Assembly: GCA_020859645.1 (NCBI GenBank)
Contig: JAJBVU010000040.1
Span: 9,493 to 35,698, forward strand
Reading direction: 5' to 3'
Source: Eubacterium sp.
Lineage (GTDB): Bacteria > Bacillota > Clostridia > Lachnospirales > CAG-274
DNA length: 26,206 nucleotides
The position numbers were made by a program, and so were the translations under genes. The notes under the pieces were generated by a model. The model saw nothing but the letters and a program-made list of their open reading frames with translations, had not been told where the DNA came from and did no database searches. Position 1 is the first letter of the stretch. Each line of letters begins with the position of its first letter. Of this stretch, positions 16,159 to 23,884 are shown one piece after another.

Positions 16159-16881
16159 TTATTCGGTTTCTAAGCCAGACAAGGTTTTCACTGCACGTTC
16201 AACGGCGTCTCTGGCAGTTCCCCAGGGGTCGTCCTTGTGTTGATAGTCATTTTTGTCTATAAACCAGGCTACGTCCTTTTCCAAAGCCTCAAGCATATCA
16301 GCCTCTTTCGGCAGAATTAAGTCCACAAGGTCATTATAGGCTTCGGCGGAAAGGTTTTCTCTGCCCTTGTCAAGAAGCAGTGCAAAGTGTTCAAAACAGA
16401 AGCCTTTGCTTTTAGCCACAAGGTCACGGAAGGAAGGCTCCTTCTCCCAAAGATAAAAAACAGTGTCTAAATATCTGTCGAAGTTATAATTAATTTTGTT
16501 GCAAATATAGCAGTTATCTGATATATTGTTAAGGAAGGCGTTAAGCTTCGGCTTGTCCTTGGGTGCCTTTGAAAAAAGTCCCTTTTTGACCATTTTAAGG
16601 CTGTCCCCCTCTGTGCGCAGATGCTTAACAATCTCCTGAATGTGAGTGTCGCACATAAGAGCAAGCCCCAGACGGTTTTTCATTTTATACATTTTTTCGT
16701 AGTGCTCACGGCAGAAGCCCACCTTGTTGGTTTCCATACGAATGTCCCCCTCCATATAAGAGGGACCCATCATATAGTCGGTGGCGTCCTTGTCCAGCTT
16801 CTTTCTTATTTCGCACAATGGACAGGAGCAGTCCGCCTGAAACGCCTCGTTTACGGGTATGGTATAAAGCTTTTCCTTCAT
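16159..16881 (-). CDS. DUF6062-type Cys-rich protein, probable metal binder
   Basis: This 240-residue soluble protein has two similar Cys modules. The first is CSCPLC (Cys18/20/23), GFCREH (Cys57, His60) and MCDTH (Cys77, His80). The second is NCYICN (Cys124/127) and GFCFEH (Cys162, His165). The pattern suggests Zn or another metal and an internal duplication. The start MKEKLYTIPVNEAF and the C-terminal DDPWGTARDAVERA match what I recall of DUF6062 proteins; the function of that family is unknown to me. I chose the ATG at 16881 because GGGAGG lies about 9 nt upstream; the open frame to 16917 has no ribosome site. The gene downstream is membrane-anchored and unknown; divergent to it is the ogg gene. 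Confidence 0.82.
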   Translation of the reverse strand: MKEKLYTIPVNEAFQADCSCPLCEIRKKLDKDATDYMMGPSYMEGDIRMETNKVGFCREHYEKMYKMKNRLGLALMCDTHIQEIVKHLRTEGDSLKMVKKGLFSKAPKDKPKLNAFLNNISDNCYICNKINYNFDRYLDTVFYLWEKEPSFRDLVAKSKGFCFEHFALLLDKGRENLSAEAYNDLVDLILPKEADMLEALEKDVAWFIDKNDYQHKDDPWGTARDAVERAVKTLSGLETE

Positions 16882-16932
16882 AAATATGTACCTCCCAAAA
16901 TTTGATAATCGGTTCAAAGTTTAATTGTAATT

Positions 16933-16962
16933 ATTATAACACAATTATTTAAGGTTTTACAA
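16933..16962 (-). promoter_or_regulatory. Promoter candidate for the DUF6062-type gene
   Basis: On the minus strand TTGTAA (16962-16957), 18 nt, TATAAT (16938-16933), with the extended sequence GTGTTATAAT also seen at the rimP promoter. It lies in the 100-nt divergent gap. I see no equally good promoter for the plus-strand gene in the same gap. Confidence 0.6.
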
Positions 16963-16981
16963 CAAAGAAAGGTGAGTTTTT

Positions 16982-17842
16982 ATGAATTATTTTGAAAAAA
17001 ATTCAGCGGTTGTTCTTAAGGAACAGGACAGCTTTGATATAGAGATGATTTTGGAGTGCGGTCAGTGCTTTCGTTTCAAAAAGACAGGGGAAAGGGAATA
17101 CAGAATTGTTGCCGAAGGGAAAATACTTAACATAAAGCAGAACGAGGACGCAATAATATTTTACCCCTGTACTCTTAAGGAATTTGAAACCGTATGGATA
17201 AATTATTTTGACCTTTCCACAGACTATTCCGCAGTAAAAAAAGCCCTAAGCACAGACCCGGTTATGAAAGAAGCCTGTAAATTCGGTTCAGGGATCAGAA
17301 TTTTAAGGCAGGAGCCCACGGAGTGCCTTATTTCCTTCATAATTTCACAAAACAACAGAATACCTATGATAAAAAAGGTTATAGAAAACATTTGTGAAAA
17401 ATGGGGAGAGGATTTAGGCGGTGAATATGCCTTTCCCGATGTTTCGGCTATGAAGGACGCAGACCAAGAGGACCTTATGGCTTGCAAAACGGGTTTTCGT
17501 CATAAATACATAAGAGACTGCCTTGACAGACTTCTGAATGGCAGCTTAGACCTTGAAGGGCTTAAAGAAGCGGACACAAAGACAATTAAGACGGAGCTTA
17601 TGAAGGTTAAAGGGGTAGGGGAGAAGGTTGCAGACTGCGTTTTGTTTTTCGCTTTTTCGAGGTGCGAGGTTTTTCCTACGGACGTATGGATAAAAAGAGT
17701 AATGGAGCATTTTTATTTTCAGGGAAAGGAAACGCCCATAAAGGAAATTCACGCCTTTGCCGAAAATAAGTGGGGTTTTCTTGCCGGTTATGCACAGCAG
17801 TATCTCTTTTATTACGCAAGAACACAGAAAATAGGAACATAA
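16982..17842 (+). CDS. ogg: 8-oxoguanine DNA glycosylase / AP lyase (OGG1 family)
   Basis: This 286-residue HhH-GPD enzyme is predicted to excise 8-oxoguanine opposite cytosine and nick the abasic site. The N-terminal CGQCFRF (residues 26-32) and ISQNNRIPMI (121-130) are OGG-type motifs. The helix-hairpin-helix reads LMKVKGVGEKVADCVLFFAF, in which Lys215 matches the catalytic Lys249 of human OGG1 and Cys219 its Cys253. Asp234 in FPTDVWIKRV matches Asp268. Length fits bacterial OGG proteins of the clostridial type. AAAGGTGA precedes the ATG. It stands alone on the plus strand between divergent and tandem neighbours, so it is probably monocistronic or read through into cysK, whose own promoter follows. 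Confidence 0.92.
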   Translation: MNYFEKNSAVVLKEQDSFDIEMILECGQCFRFKKTGEREYRIVAEGKILNIKQNEDAIIFYPCTLKEFETVWINYFDLSTDYSAVKKALSTDPVMKEACKFGSGIRILRQEPTECLISFIISQNNRIPMIKKVIENICEKWGEDLGGEYAFPDVSAMKDADQEDLMACKTGFRHKYIRDCLDRLLNGSLDLEGLKEADTKTIKTELMKVKGVGEKVADCVLFFAFSRCEVFPTDVWIKRVMEHFYFQGKETPIKEIHAFAENKWGFLAGYAQQYLFYYARTQKIGT

Positions 17843-17894
17843 TTCGCCGAAATGCTTATTCTTTTAAAAGGATTAAAAGAAAAATGAAAATTTT

Positions 17895-17914
17895 ACCTTG
17901 ACAACGGTCAAGGT
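17895..17914 (+). promoter_or_regulatory. Inverted repeat over the cysK -35 box (operator candidate)
   Basis: ACCTTGAC-AACG-GTCAAGGT is a perfect 8+8 inverted repeat with a 4-nt centre. It contains the -35 hexamer TTGACA. A repressor bound here would block polymerase. Rrf2-family regulators of cysteine or iron-sulfur genes (CymR, IscR) use roughly similar dyads, so such a regulator is an inference; no regulator gene is in the window. Confidence 0.65.
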
Positions 17915-17926
17915 TAGGTATATAAT
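17898..17926 (+). promoter_or_regulatory. Consensus promoter of cysK
   Basis: TTGACA (17898-17903), exactly 17 nt, TATAAT (17921-17926), both perfect. The leader is about 40 nt and ends in AAGGAGG ahead of the ATG. No T-box or S-box riboswitch fits in this short leader. Confidence 0.88.
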
Positions 17927-17973
17927 AAACCCATTGAAATGATAGGTTAATAATCAACAAGGAGGAAATTAAA

Positions 17974-18912
17974 ATGAGCAAAATTTTGGAAAGCGCAGTT
18001 GAACTTATAGGAAACACCCCTATTCTTAAAATCAGCCGTTATGCCAAAGCGGCTGATGTTGAGGGGGCTGAAATTTTGGCAAAGCTTGAATATCTGAATC
18101 CTGCCGGATCGGTTAAGGACAGAATTGCCCTTGCTATGGTTGAGGACGCAGAGAAGAAGGGCTTGCTTAAAAAAGGTTCAGTCATTATTGAGCCTACTTC
18201 GGGAAACACAGGCATAGGGCTTGCGGCAGTTTCGGCAATAAAGGGCTACCGCACAATAATCACACTGCCGGACACAATGAGCGTTGAACGCCGAAATCTT
18301 CTTGCGGCATACGGTGCTGAGCTTGTTTTGACGGAGGGCTCAAAGGGTATGAAGGGGGCAATCGAAAAGGCTGAGGAGCTTAAGGAGGAAATTCCCGGGG
18401 CAATTATAGCCGGTCAGTTTGTAAACCCCGCAAACCCCGCTATTCACAAGGCGACCACAGGCCCCGAAATTTGGGAGCAGACCGACGGAAGGGTTGACAT
18501 TTTCGTTGCCGGTGTAGGAACGGGGGGAACAGTCACAGGAGTAGGGGAGTACCTTAAGTCGCAAAACCCTGATGTTAAAATCGTGGCAGTTGAGCCTGCT
18601 TCAAGCCCCGTTCTTTCAAAGGGAACAGCCGGAGCACACAAAATTCAGGGCATAGGCGCAGGCTTTGTTCCCGAGGTTTTAAACACAAAGATTTATGACG
18701 AGGTTATTGCCATAGAAAATGACGATGCCTTTGAAGAGGGCAGAGTTTTCGCAAAAACAGAGGGCATTCTTGTGGGAATTTCCTCCGGCGCAGCCCTTAA
18801 GGCAGCCGCAATTTTGGCTAAACGCCCCGAAAACAAGGGAAAGACAATAGTTGTGCTTCTTCCCGATTCGGGCGACCGCTATCTTTCAACACCTTTATTC
18901 AAAAAATATTAA
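17974..18912 (+). CDS. cysK: Cysteine synthase A (O-acetylserine sulfhydrylase)
   Basis: This 312-residue PLP enzyme makes cysteine from O-acetylserine and sulfide. The PLP lysine is Lys48 in NPAGSVKDRIAL; the substrate loop is PTSGNTGIGLA (residues 74-84), the phosphate-binding loop is GVGTGGTVTGVG, and a GISSGAAL element lies near the C-terminus. MSVERRNLLAAYGAELVLT is typical of the CysK rather than the CysM branch. GGAGG lies 8 nt before the ATG. It has its own promoter with an operator-like dyad and a shared terminator after it. No cysE is adjacent. Confidence 0.95.
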   Translation: MSKILESAVELIGNTPILKISRYAKAADVEGAEILAKLEYLNPAGSVKDRIALAMVEDAEKKGLLKKGSVIIEPTSGNTGIGLAAVSAIKGYRTIITLPDTMSVERRNLLAAYGAELVLTEGSKGMKGAIEKAEELKEEIPGAIIAGQFVNPANPAIHKATTGPEIWEQTDGRVDIFVAGVGTGGTVTGVGEYLKSQNPDVKIVAVEPASSPVLSKGTAGAHKIQGIGAGFVPEVLNTKIYDEVIAIENDDAFEEGRVFAKTEGILVGISSGAALKAAAILAKRPENKGKTIVVLLPDSGDRYLSTPLFKKY

Positions 18913-18914
18913 TA

Positions 18915-18960
18915 CAAAAAAAGCCGAAAAGGGGCTGAATGCTCTTTTTCGGCTTAATAT
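18915..18960. terminator. Bidirectional terminator between cysK and the Nudix gene
   Basis: AAGCCGAAAA (18921-18930) pairs with TTTTCGGCTT (18946-18955) around a 15-nt loop. The A-run to the left gives a strong U-tract for the minus-strand ftsEX operon; on the plus strand the tail is AT-rich. The two genes converge here. Confidence 0.85.
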
Positions 18961-18970
18961 TTATATTTGC

Positions 18971-19483
18971 TTATCTTGCTCCCCGACTGTCTTTAAGCTC
19001 AAAAAGAAGCTTTATAAGACTTTCTTTGTAAGGAACAAAAACGCCTTTTTTTATTTTATCGATAATTTCTTCAAGGTCTGCCCATTTAACCTCGGAAACC
19101 TCGCTTTCCTGAAGTGTAAGCTCGTCAAGGTCAATGTCTTTGCTGATTATATAATAATCGTCAAAAATATTTTCGCAGAAGAATGTTAAACGAGGCATTT
19201 TTTTGCTTAAGTCCGTTTTAAGACCCAACTCCTCAAGGGTTTCTCTTTCAGCCCCTTCGCTGCTTGTTTCCCCTGAAATAACCGACCCTCCGGCGCTTAA
19301 ATCCCACATATCGGGGAAGGCGTGTTTAACAAGCTGTCTTTTTTGAATGAGCATTTCGCCTTTGCTGTTGAATATGCAGATGTGAACCACAAGGCGGTAA
19401 CCGTTCGGGGGCAGTTCTCCGCCCCTTTCGCATTTTAAGCCTGTTTTGGTTCTGTCGGGGTTATAAACATCAAAAAATTCCAT
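18971..19483 (-). CDS. Nudix hydrolase, isopentenyl-diphosphate-isomerase-like subgroup
   Basis: This 170-residue protein has the Nudix box Gx5Ex7REUxEExGU at residues 66-88 (Gly66, Glu72, Arg80, Glu81, Glu84, Glu85, Gly87); Thr82 replaces the usual hydrophobic residue. The opening EFFDVYNPDRTKTGLKCERG and the block MLIQKRQLVKHAFPDMWDLS resemble YfcD/Idi-like Nudix proteins, which hydrolyse nucleoside diphosphate derivatives or sit near isoprenoid metabolism; the substrate cannot be read. It starts 4 nt after the stalk-protein stop, with GGAG inside that gene, so translation is likely coupled. It is the last gene of the ftsEX operon. Confidence 0.88.
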   Translation of the reverse strand: MEFFDVYNPDRTKTGLKCERGGELPPNGYRLVVHICIFNSKGEMLIQKRQLVKHAFPDMWDLSAGGSVISGETSSEGAERETLEELGLKTDLSKKMPRLTFFCENIFDDYYIISKDIDLDELTLQESEVSEVKWADLEEIIDKIKKGVFVPYKESLIKLLFELKDSRGAR

Positions 19484-19487
19484 GGGT

Positions 19488-20582
19488 TTACTGCTCCATA
19501 GTGTAGGAAGCGGTTTTTGTCTCAGCGTCCCAGCTTACCTCAGCGCCTAAGGCATTTCCCAAAGCTCTGAAGGGCACATACATTCTGTAGTCGGTAATTT
19601 CAGCCCTAACGCCGTTTTCAAGCTCATAGCTTACGCCGTCTATTACATAAGTATCGCTGCCTGCCGTAAATTCTACAACGCTGCTGCCTGTGGCTATAAT
19701 TGCGGTTTTTGTTTCGGCATTCCATGTAATGGCATTGCTTTCGTCGGCGTCCTCAACGTCTCCTGCGCAAAGAGCCAAAGCCACAAATCTCAGAGGAACA
19801 AGGGTTGAGCTGCTGTCTGCCTGAATATAGGGAGCGGCTTCAACAGAGTATTCTGCATCGTTTATGGTGATTGAGCTGCTGCCGATTTGTACGCTTACGT
19901 TAAGGCTTTCCTTTTCCTCAACAGCGGCTTCCGTAGTTGTTTCAGTTTCTTCGTCCGTTACTGTGGCGGTTTCCGCTGAAGAGCTGTCTGTGCCGTCAAC
20001 GGTTACGGTTGTACCCTCTAAGGGCATATAGCCGAAAATATATGTTCCGCTTGTAACAGAGGTTTCGTTTGAATCTACGGTTACAGTAATGTTCTTGGTT
20101 CCGTCCTTGCTTTTGGCGGTTACATTAAGGGGAATATAGTAGTAGGGGGTTGAGCCGTTAATTCTTTCTCCGCAGTACGCACTGGGAATGGGGAAAAGCT
20201 CAACTTCAACCATAGTGTTTCCCGATTTAGTCATTTCCCAGGGGATATAATTGTCGCCGATTTTGCCCCACAGCTCGTCAAGGGTTGCTTTTGCTCCTTG
20301 ATTATAGAGCTTGTTTTTAAGGGAAGTGAAAGAGTTGCCGTTGCCCTGAAGAGATGAAAATGAGGGGGTGTATAAAACCTCGGCGTTTGAAAAGCTTAAA
20401 ACAATTGTGTCGCCTGTTTCCACTTCACTGGTAGGTACGATTTTAAGATATACGTCTGTTATTGTTGTTTCGTCTCTTACAGTTCTTGTTTTGTTAAGTG
20501 AGTTTGATGAGGCTGCCAAAGTTCCGTTTGCGGAAGCTATGGTTAAAACAGCCGCTAAAATAAGTGCGATTTTTTTCTTCAT
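19488..20582 (-). CDS. Exported protein with copper-amine-oxidase-N-like (stalk) domain
   Basis: This 364-residue secreted protein has a signal peptide (KKKIALILAAVLTIASANG, cleavage near TLA-A). A beta-rich N-terminal part is followed by a short Thr/Glu linker (EETETTTEAAVEEKE). The C-terminal part (about the last 110 residues) shows the copper-amine-oxidase N-terminal-like pattern: VPLRFVALAL, TWNAETKTAII, MYVPFRALGNALGAEVSWDAETKTASY. This domain is common in exported clostridial proteins and is not thought to carry oxidase activity. I chose the ATG at 20582, preceded by AAAGGAGAGG; the frame up to 20615 runs into repeat copy C. It sits between the beta-propeller and Nudix genes. Confidence 0.85.
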   Translation of the reverse strand: MKKKIALILAAVLTIASANGTLAASSNSLNKTRTVRDETTITDVYLKIVPTSEVETGDTIVLSFSNAEVLYTPSFSSLQGNGNSFTSLKNKLYNQGAKATLDELWGKIGDNYIPWEMTKSGNTMVEVELFPIPSAYCGERINGSTPYYYIPLNVTAKSKDGTKNITVTVDSNETSVTSGTYIFGYMPLEGTTVTVDGTDSSSAETATVTDEETETTTEAAVEEKESLNVSVQIGSSSITINDAEYSVEAAPYIQADSSSTLVPLRFVALALCAGDVEDADESNAITWNAETKTAIIATGSSVVEFTAGSDTYVIDGVSYELENGVRAEITDYRMYVPFRALGNALGAEVSWDAETKTASYTMEQ

Positions 20583-20614
20583 AATAACCTCTCCTTTCGT
20601 CGTCGCAGCAAACA

Positions 20615-20658
20615 CCTCTCAGCTTCACTGCGTTCAGCAGCTCCCCTCAAGGGGAGCC
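20615..20658 (+). repeat. Dispersed palindromic repeat, copy C
   Basis: CCTCTCAG, a variable centre (CTTCACTGCGTTCAG), CAG, then CTCCCCTC-AAGGGGAG and CC. Both flanks match copy B. It fills most of the 78-nt gap between the beta-propeller and stalk-protein genes and ends two bases from the propeller stop codon. Confidence 0.85.
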
Positions 20659-20660
20659 TA

Positions 20661-22604
20661 TTAACGCCTGTCCTGAAATTTAAGTCCGTAAAAGCTGCTT
20701 TCTATATAGCCGTATTTACCCTCAAAAAGGGTTCCGTCCTCTTCATAAACCTTTACGGGTATAATTACAACCCCGTCTCCAAGCTCAGGTTCAAGCTCTT
20801 CAAACATTGAGGGATCGCAGTTTTCGATAATCTCCGTTGAAACAACCTCGGCTTCATCGGGCTTTGAAATATCATACATAGTCATTTTTACGGAAGGATA
20901 AATAACTTCCTCAATTTCGTCATCTTCAGCCGCTTCTTCGCTTTGGGCACTTTCCTCTTCCTCAGGGGCTTCTTCCGCTTCGGGCATAAACTCTGAAAAG
21001 CCTATAACTCTTTCATCGTTATAAAGGTAAAGCTTTTCATCTTCCGTCTTGAAGCTTCCCAAATATTCGCCGTCGGCAGATGAAAAGACAGCAATGTCCT
21101 CGCCCTGTTCACCTGTTAAGAAAATTCTTTCGTCCCCTTCGCTTAAAGCACGGCAGGGAGCTTCAACATCTAAGCTTGACGCCGAAATATTAAGGAGACT
21201 GTCCAAAACATAAATATTGACCGATTCCTTATCATTTTCGGCTGTGAAAAGGGGCTGCTTTTGAGAAACAAGCTTAAAATCGCCTTCAAGTCTTACAATA
21301 TTTTCAAAGCTGACAGTGCCTTCCTCATAGGCAAGCTTATAATAGTTTGAATAGCTGCCCTCGTCATCGCCGTAAACGTTGTTTTTGTCCTCCTGACCAA
21401 CGTAAACACCGCTTCCGCAGAAGCAAATTTGACTGTCTACGCCGAAAAAGCCGGAATAAACGCCTTCCTCGCTTAAATTTTCAAGGTCAAAGCCCATAAC
21501 GGAAAGAAGCTTATCTCCGTTATGCTCGCTGAAGTATCTTACATTGTCATAGGAAATAGGTACATAGCCGTTTACGCCTTCAAAGCTTTGTTCGTTTGCG
21601 GCAACAGGGTCGCAGAGAGACGCAAAGTAAACATATCCGTCTGAAATGACCGCTCCGCCGCACTCTCCGTCCATACAGACGTATTTTCTCATAATGCCGT
21701 AGTCTCCGGTCATATCCAAAAGGCAGAAAGCCGCCAAACCGTTTTTGCTTCCTTCGGCGCAGACATAATCCCCTAAAACAGAGAGTCTTTCAAGGTCAAA
21801 GCCGGTGGGCAGAATAATATAACAAAGCTTGTCATAGCTTCCGTAGGGCATATCGGTTGCTTTAACAACTCTTTCGCCGTCATAAAAATAAACATAATCA
21901 TCACGGCAGAAAATATAAAGCTCTGAGTCGTCCTCGGTTTTAAGAAGCTTCTCCGCTTCTTCCTCTTCATCTTCGGGGCTGTAAAGCTCTTTAACGATTT
22001 CATAGGAAGCAAGAGGCAGATTATAGACTAAATCCTTTATGTTTTCAATAAGCTCGCCCTCGGTTTCCTTATCGAAAATGTCCTTCATACTGCTTAAAAT
22101 AATAAGACCGTCGTCATAAAAAAGCTCAAGACCGAAAACATCGGCAAAATCTCTTACTGCCAAAAGGCACTCGCCGTTTATAACAACAGGGGCATATGAA
22201 AGCTGTGTTTTTTTGTCTCTTTCCGCTGTTGAAAGTTTGGCTTCTGTGGAATTTGTTTCAGCCACAAGGGCTTTATTATCATATTTTATTGTAAGCTGAC
22301 CCTTGTCCTGATTATAGGAGACAACAGCGTCAAAGCCGTTTTTATAAAAGCAAAGGGGAAGATAGTTTACACCCTCAATCATTATAGGTGTTTGGCTTGT
22401 GTTATCTTCGTTAATAAAGGTCTGTTTTTGCTTTTTAAGCATAATGGGGCTTTTTTCATAAACCACAACGGCACTGTCGAGTCTGTCATTAAAGCCTACG
22501 GCAACATAGCCGCTTTTTTCACGTCCTGCAAGCTGCAAAACGAGAATAACCATTACAAATATAAAATATATTATAAGAATATATATAGGCAGCTTTTTAT
22601 TCAT
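20661..22604 (-). CDS. Membrane-anchored beta-propeller domain protein
   Basis: This 647-residue protein has one N-terminal membrane segment (residues 7-26, YILIIYFIFVMVILVLQLAG), so most of it is outside the cell. Residues about 30-180 resemble a copper-amine-oxidase-N-like segment (VNYLPLCFYKNGFDAVVSYN; LLAVRDFADVFGLELFYDDG). The rest has repeated strand pairs such as SELYIFCRDDYVYFYDGERV, LERLSVLGDYVCAEGS, AVISDGYVYFASLCDP and CFCGSGVYVGQ, matching what I recall of secreted beta-propeller proteins (Beta_propel, PF09826), though diverged. An acidic loop (EAEEAPEEEESAQSEEAAED) interrupts the C-terminal part. GAAGGA precedes the ATG. Co-transcribed with the M23 peptidase; function unknown, perhaps an extracellular scaffold for cell-wall work. 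Confidence 0.78.
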   Translation of the reverse strand: MNKKLPIYILIIYFIFVMVILVLQLAGREKSGYVAVGFNDRLDSAVVVYEKSPIMLKKQKQTFINEDNTSQTPIMIEGVNYLPLCFYKNGFDAVVSYNQDKGQLTIKYDNKALVAETNSTEAKLSTAERDKKTQLSYAPVVINGECLLAVRDFADVFGLELFYDDGLIILSSMKDIFDKETEGELIENIKDLVYNLPLASYEIVKELYSPEDEEEEAEKLLKTEDDSELYIFCRDDYVYFYDGERVVKATDMPYGSYDKLCYIILPTGFDLERLSVLGDYVCAEGSKNGLAAFCLLDMTGDYGIMRKYVCMDGECGGAVISDGYVYFASLCDPVAANEQSFEGVNGYVPISYDNVRYFSEHNGDKLLSVMGFDLENLSEEGVYSGFFGVDSQICFCGSGVYVGQEDKNNVYGDDEGSYSNYYKLAYEEGTVSFENIVRLEGDFKLVSQKQPLFTAENDKESVNIYVLDSLLNISASSLDVEAPCRALSEGDERIFLTGEQGEDIAVFSSADGEYLGSFKTEDEKLYLYNDERVIGFSEFMPEAEEAPEEEESAQSEEAAEDDEIEEVIYPSVKMTMYDISKPDEAEVVSTEIIENCDPSMFEELEPELGDGVVIIPVKVYEEDGTLFEGKYGYIESSFYGLKFQDRR

Positions 22605-22634
22605 AAAACTACATCCTTCTCAAAATATACCGAT

Positions 22635-22656
22635 AGGCGGTATAAAAATACCGCCT
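22635..22656 (-). other. Perfect stem-loop between the M23 and beta-propeller genes
   Basis: AGGCGGTAT (22635-22643) pairs with ATACCGCCT (22648-22656) around AAAA. It lies 9 nt after the M23 stop codon on the minus strand. The sequence after it (ATCGGTATATTTTG) has no immediate U-run. It may be a leaky terminator or a 3'-end stabiliser that sets relative expression. Confidence 0.65.
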
Positions 22657-22664
22657 GATTAGCT

Positions 22665-23861
22665 TTATAAGTAGGGATTCGGGTCAACATACTGCCCGTT
22701 TATTCTTACTTCAAAATGGAGGTGGGCGCCTGTGGAATAGCCCGTTGAGCCTGCTTTGGCAATAACCTGACCTCTGACAACGCTTTGACCCACTGTTACG
22801 CACAGTGAGGAATTATGACCGTAAAGGGTTGAGAAGCCGTCGCCGTGGTCTATAATAACACAGTTTCCGTAGCCGTTTCGAACTCCGGAATAAATAACCG
22901 TTCCGTCATCAGCCGCCACAATGTCCGTTCCGTAGGGCGCTCTCATATCCAACCCTGAGTGGAACTCGCCGCTGCCGGAAATGGGGCTTGACCTGTAGCC
23001 GTAAACATCGTTTATAATTCCCACATATGCGGGAACGGGCCACAAAAACTTGCCTCCGCCGTAGCTGTAAATCTTGTTTGAGCTTGAATATGAGGCTGCG
23101 TTGCTTGCCGCCGCTTTGGCTGCCGCCGCTGCAGCTGCCGCTTCCTTCTCAGCTTTTTGAATAAGGGACTTTATGTATTCGTTGTCCTCTTCAAGGTCTG
23201 CAAGCTGCTGGTTATATGTGGCTTCGTCAGAGCTGAGCTTTGAAATAAGCTCTAATTTTTCCTGAACCTTGTTGTCAAGCTCTGCTTTTTTGGTGGCTTT
23301 TTCAGCTGTTAAAACCTCAAGCTCCTGCTTGCACTCTTCGATTTCTTCAACCTTGTCATTAATCAGAGTTTCCAAAGCCTGAAAATCCGCAAGAAGGTTG
23401 TTGTCATAATCCATAATTCTGTTTATGTATTCCATTCTGTTCAGGTAATCGCTGAAGCTGTTGGCGTTCAACAGAATTTCCATATAGCCTATGTCGCCTT
23501 CTTCATACATAACCCTAATTCTGCTTTTAAGGGTGTCATACTGTGTTTCTCTCTTAGCTGTTGCCGCTGCAAGATCCTCCTGAGCCTGTGAAAGCTGTTT
23601 GTTTGTGTCGTCAAGCTCCTGAACGAGACTTTCATATTCGCTGTTTACCTGATTAAGCTCATTGTCAAGCTTTTCAACCTCGTCCTTAGCTGTTGACTTT
23701 TCGGAAGAGGTTTGGTCAAGCTGGCTTTGAACCTGATCCATTTTATCCTCGTTTTGCTGAAGCTCTTCCTTATATTCGGAGATACTGTCCGCAAAGCTTG
23801 AGGTTACACTGGCAGCGGTTATAGCAGCCGCCATAGACATAATTATTATCTTTCTTTTCAT
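22665..23861 (-). CDS. Secreted coiled-coil M23 metallopeptidase (FtsEX-linked murein hydrolase)
   Basis: This 398-residue protein is exported by a signal peptide (KRKIIIMSMAAAITAASVTS, cleavage near SFA-D). A long coiled coil fills residues 26 to about 240 (heptad-like EELQQNEDKMDQVQSQLDQ), followed by an Ala-rich hinge and a C-terminal LytM/M23 domain. The zinc ligands are intact: His301 and Asp305 in HSGLD, and His380 and His382 in HLHFE. Catalytic competence suggests a peptidoglycan endopeptidase rather than a degenerate activator. The architecture resembles EnvC and other coiled-coil hydrolases that FtsX controls. It lies 23 nt downstream of ftsX, strengthening the FtsEX partnership. Confidence 0.93.
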   Translation of the reverse strand: MKRKIIIMSMAAAITAASVTSSFADSISEYKEELQQNEDKMDQVQSQLDQTSSEKSTAKDEVEKLDNELNQVNSEYESLVQELDDTNKQLSQAQEDLAAATAKRETQYDTLKSRIRVMYEEGDIGYMEILLNANSFSDYLNRMEYINRIMDYDNNLLADFQALETLINDKVEEIEECKQELEVLTAEKATKKAELDNKVQEKLELISKLSSDEATYNQQLADLEEDNEYIKSLIQKAEKEAAAAAAAAKAAASNAASYSSSNKIYSYGGGKFLWPVPAYVGIINDVYGYRSSPISGSGEFHSGLDMRAPYGTDIVAADDGTVIYSGVRNGYGNCVIIDHGDGFSTLYGHNSSLCVTVGQSVVRGQVIAKAGSTGYSTGAHLHFEVRINGQYVDPNPYL

Positions 23862-23884
23862 AGTTTAACACTTCCTATAAAACT

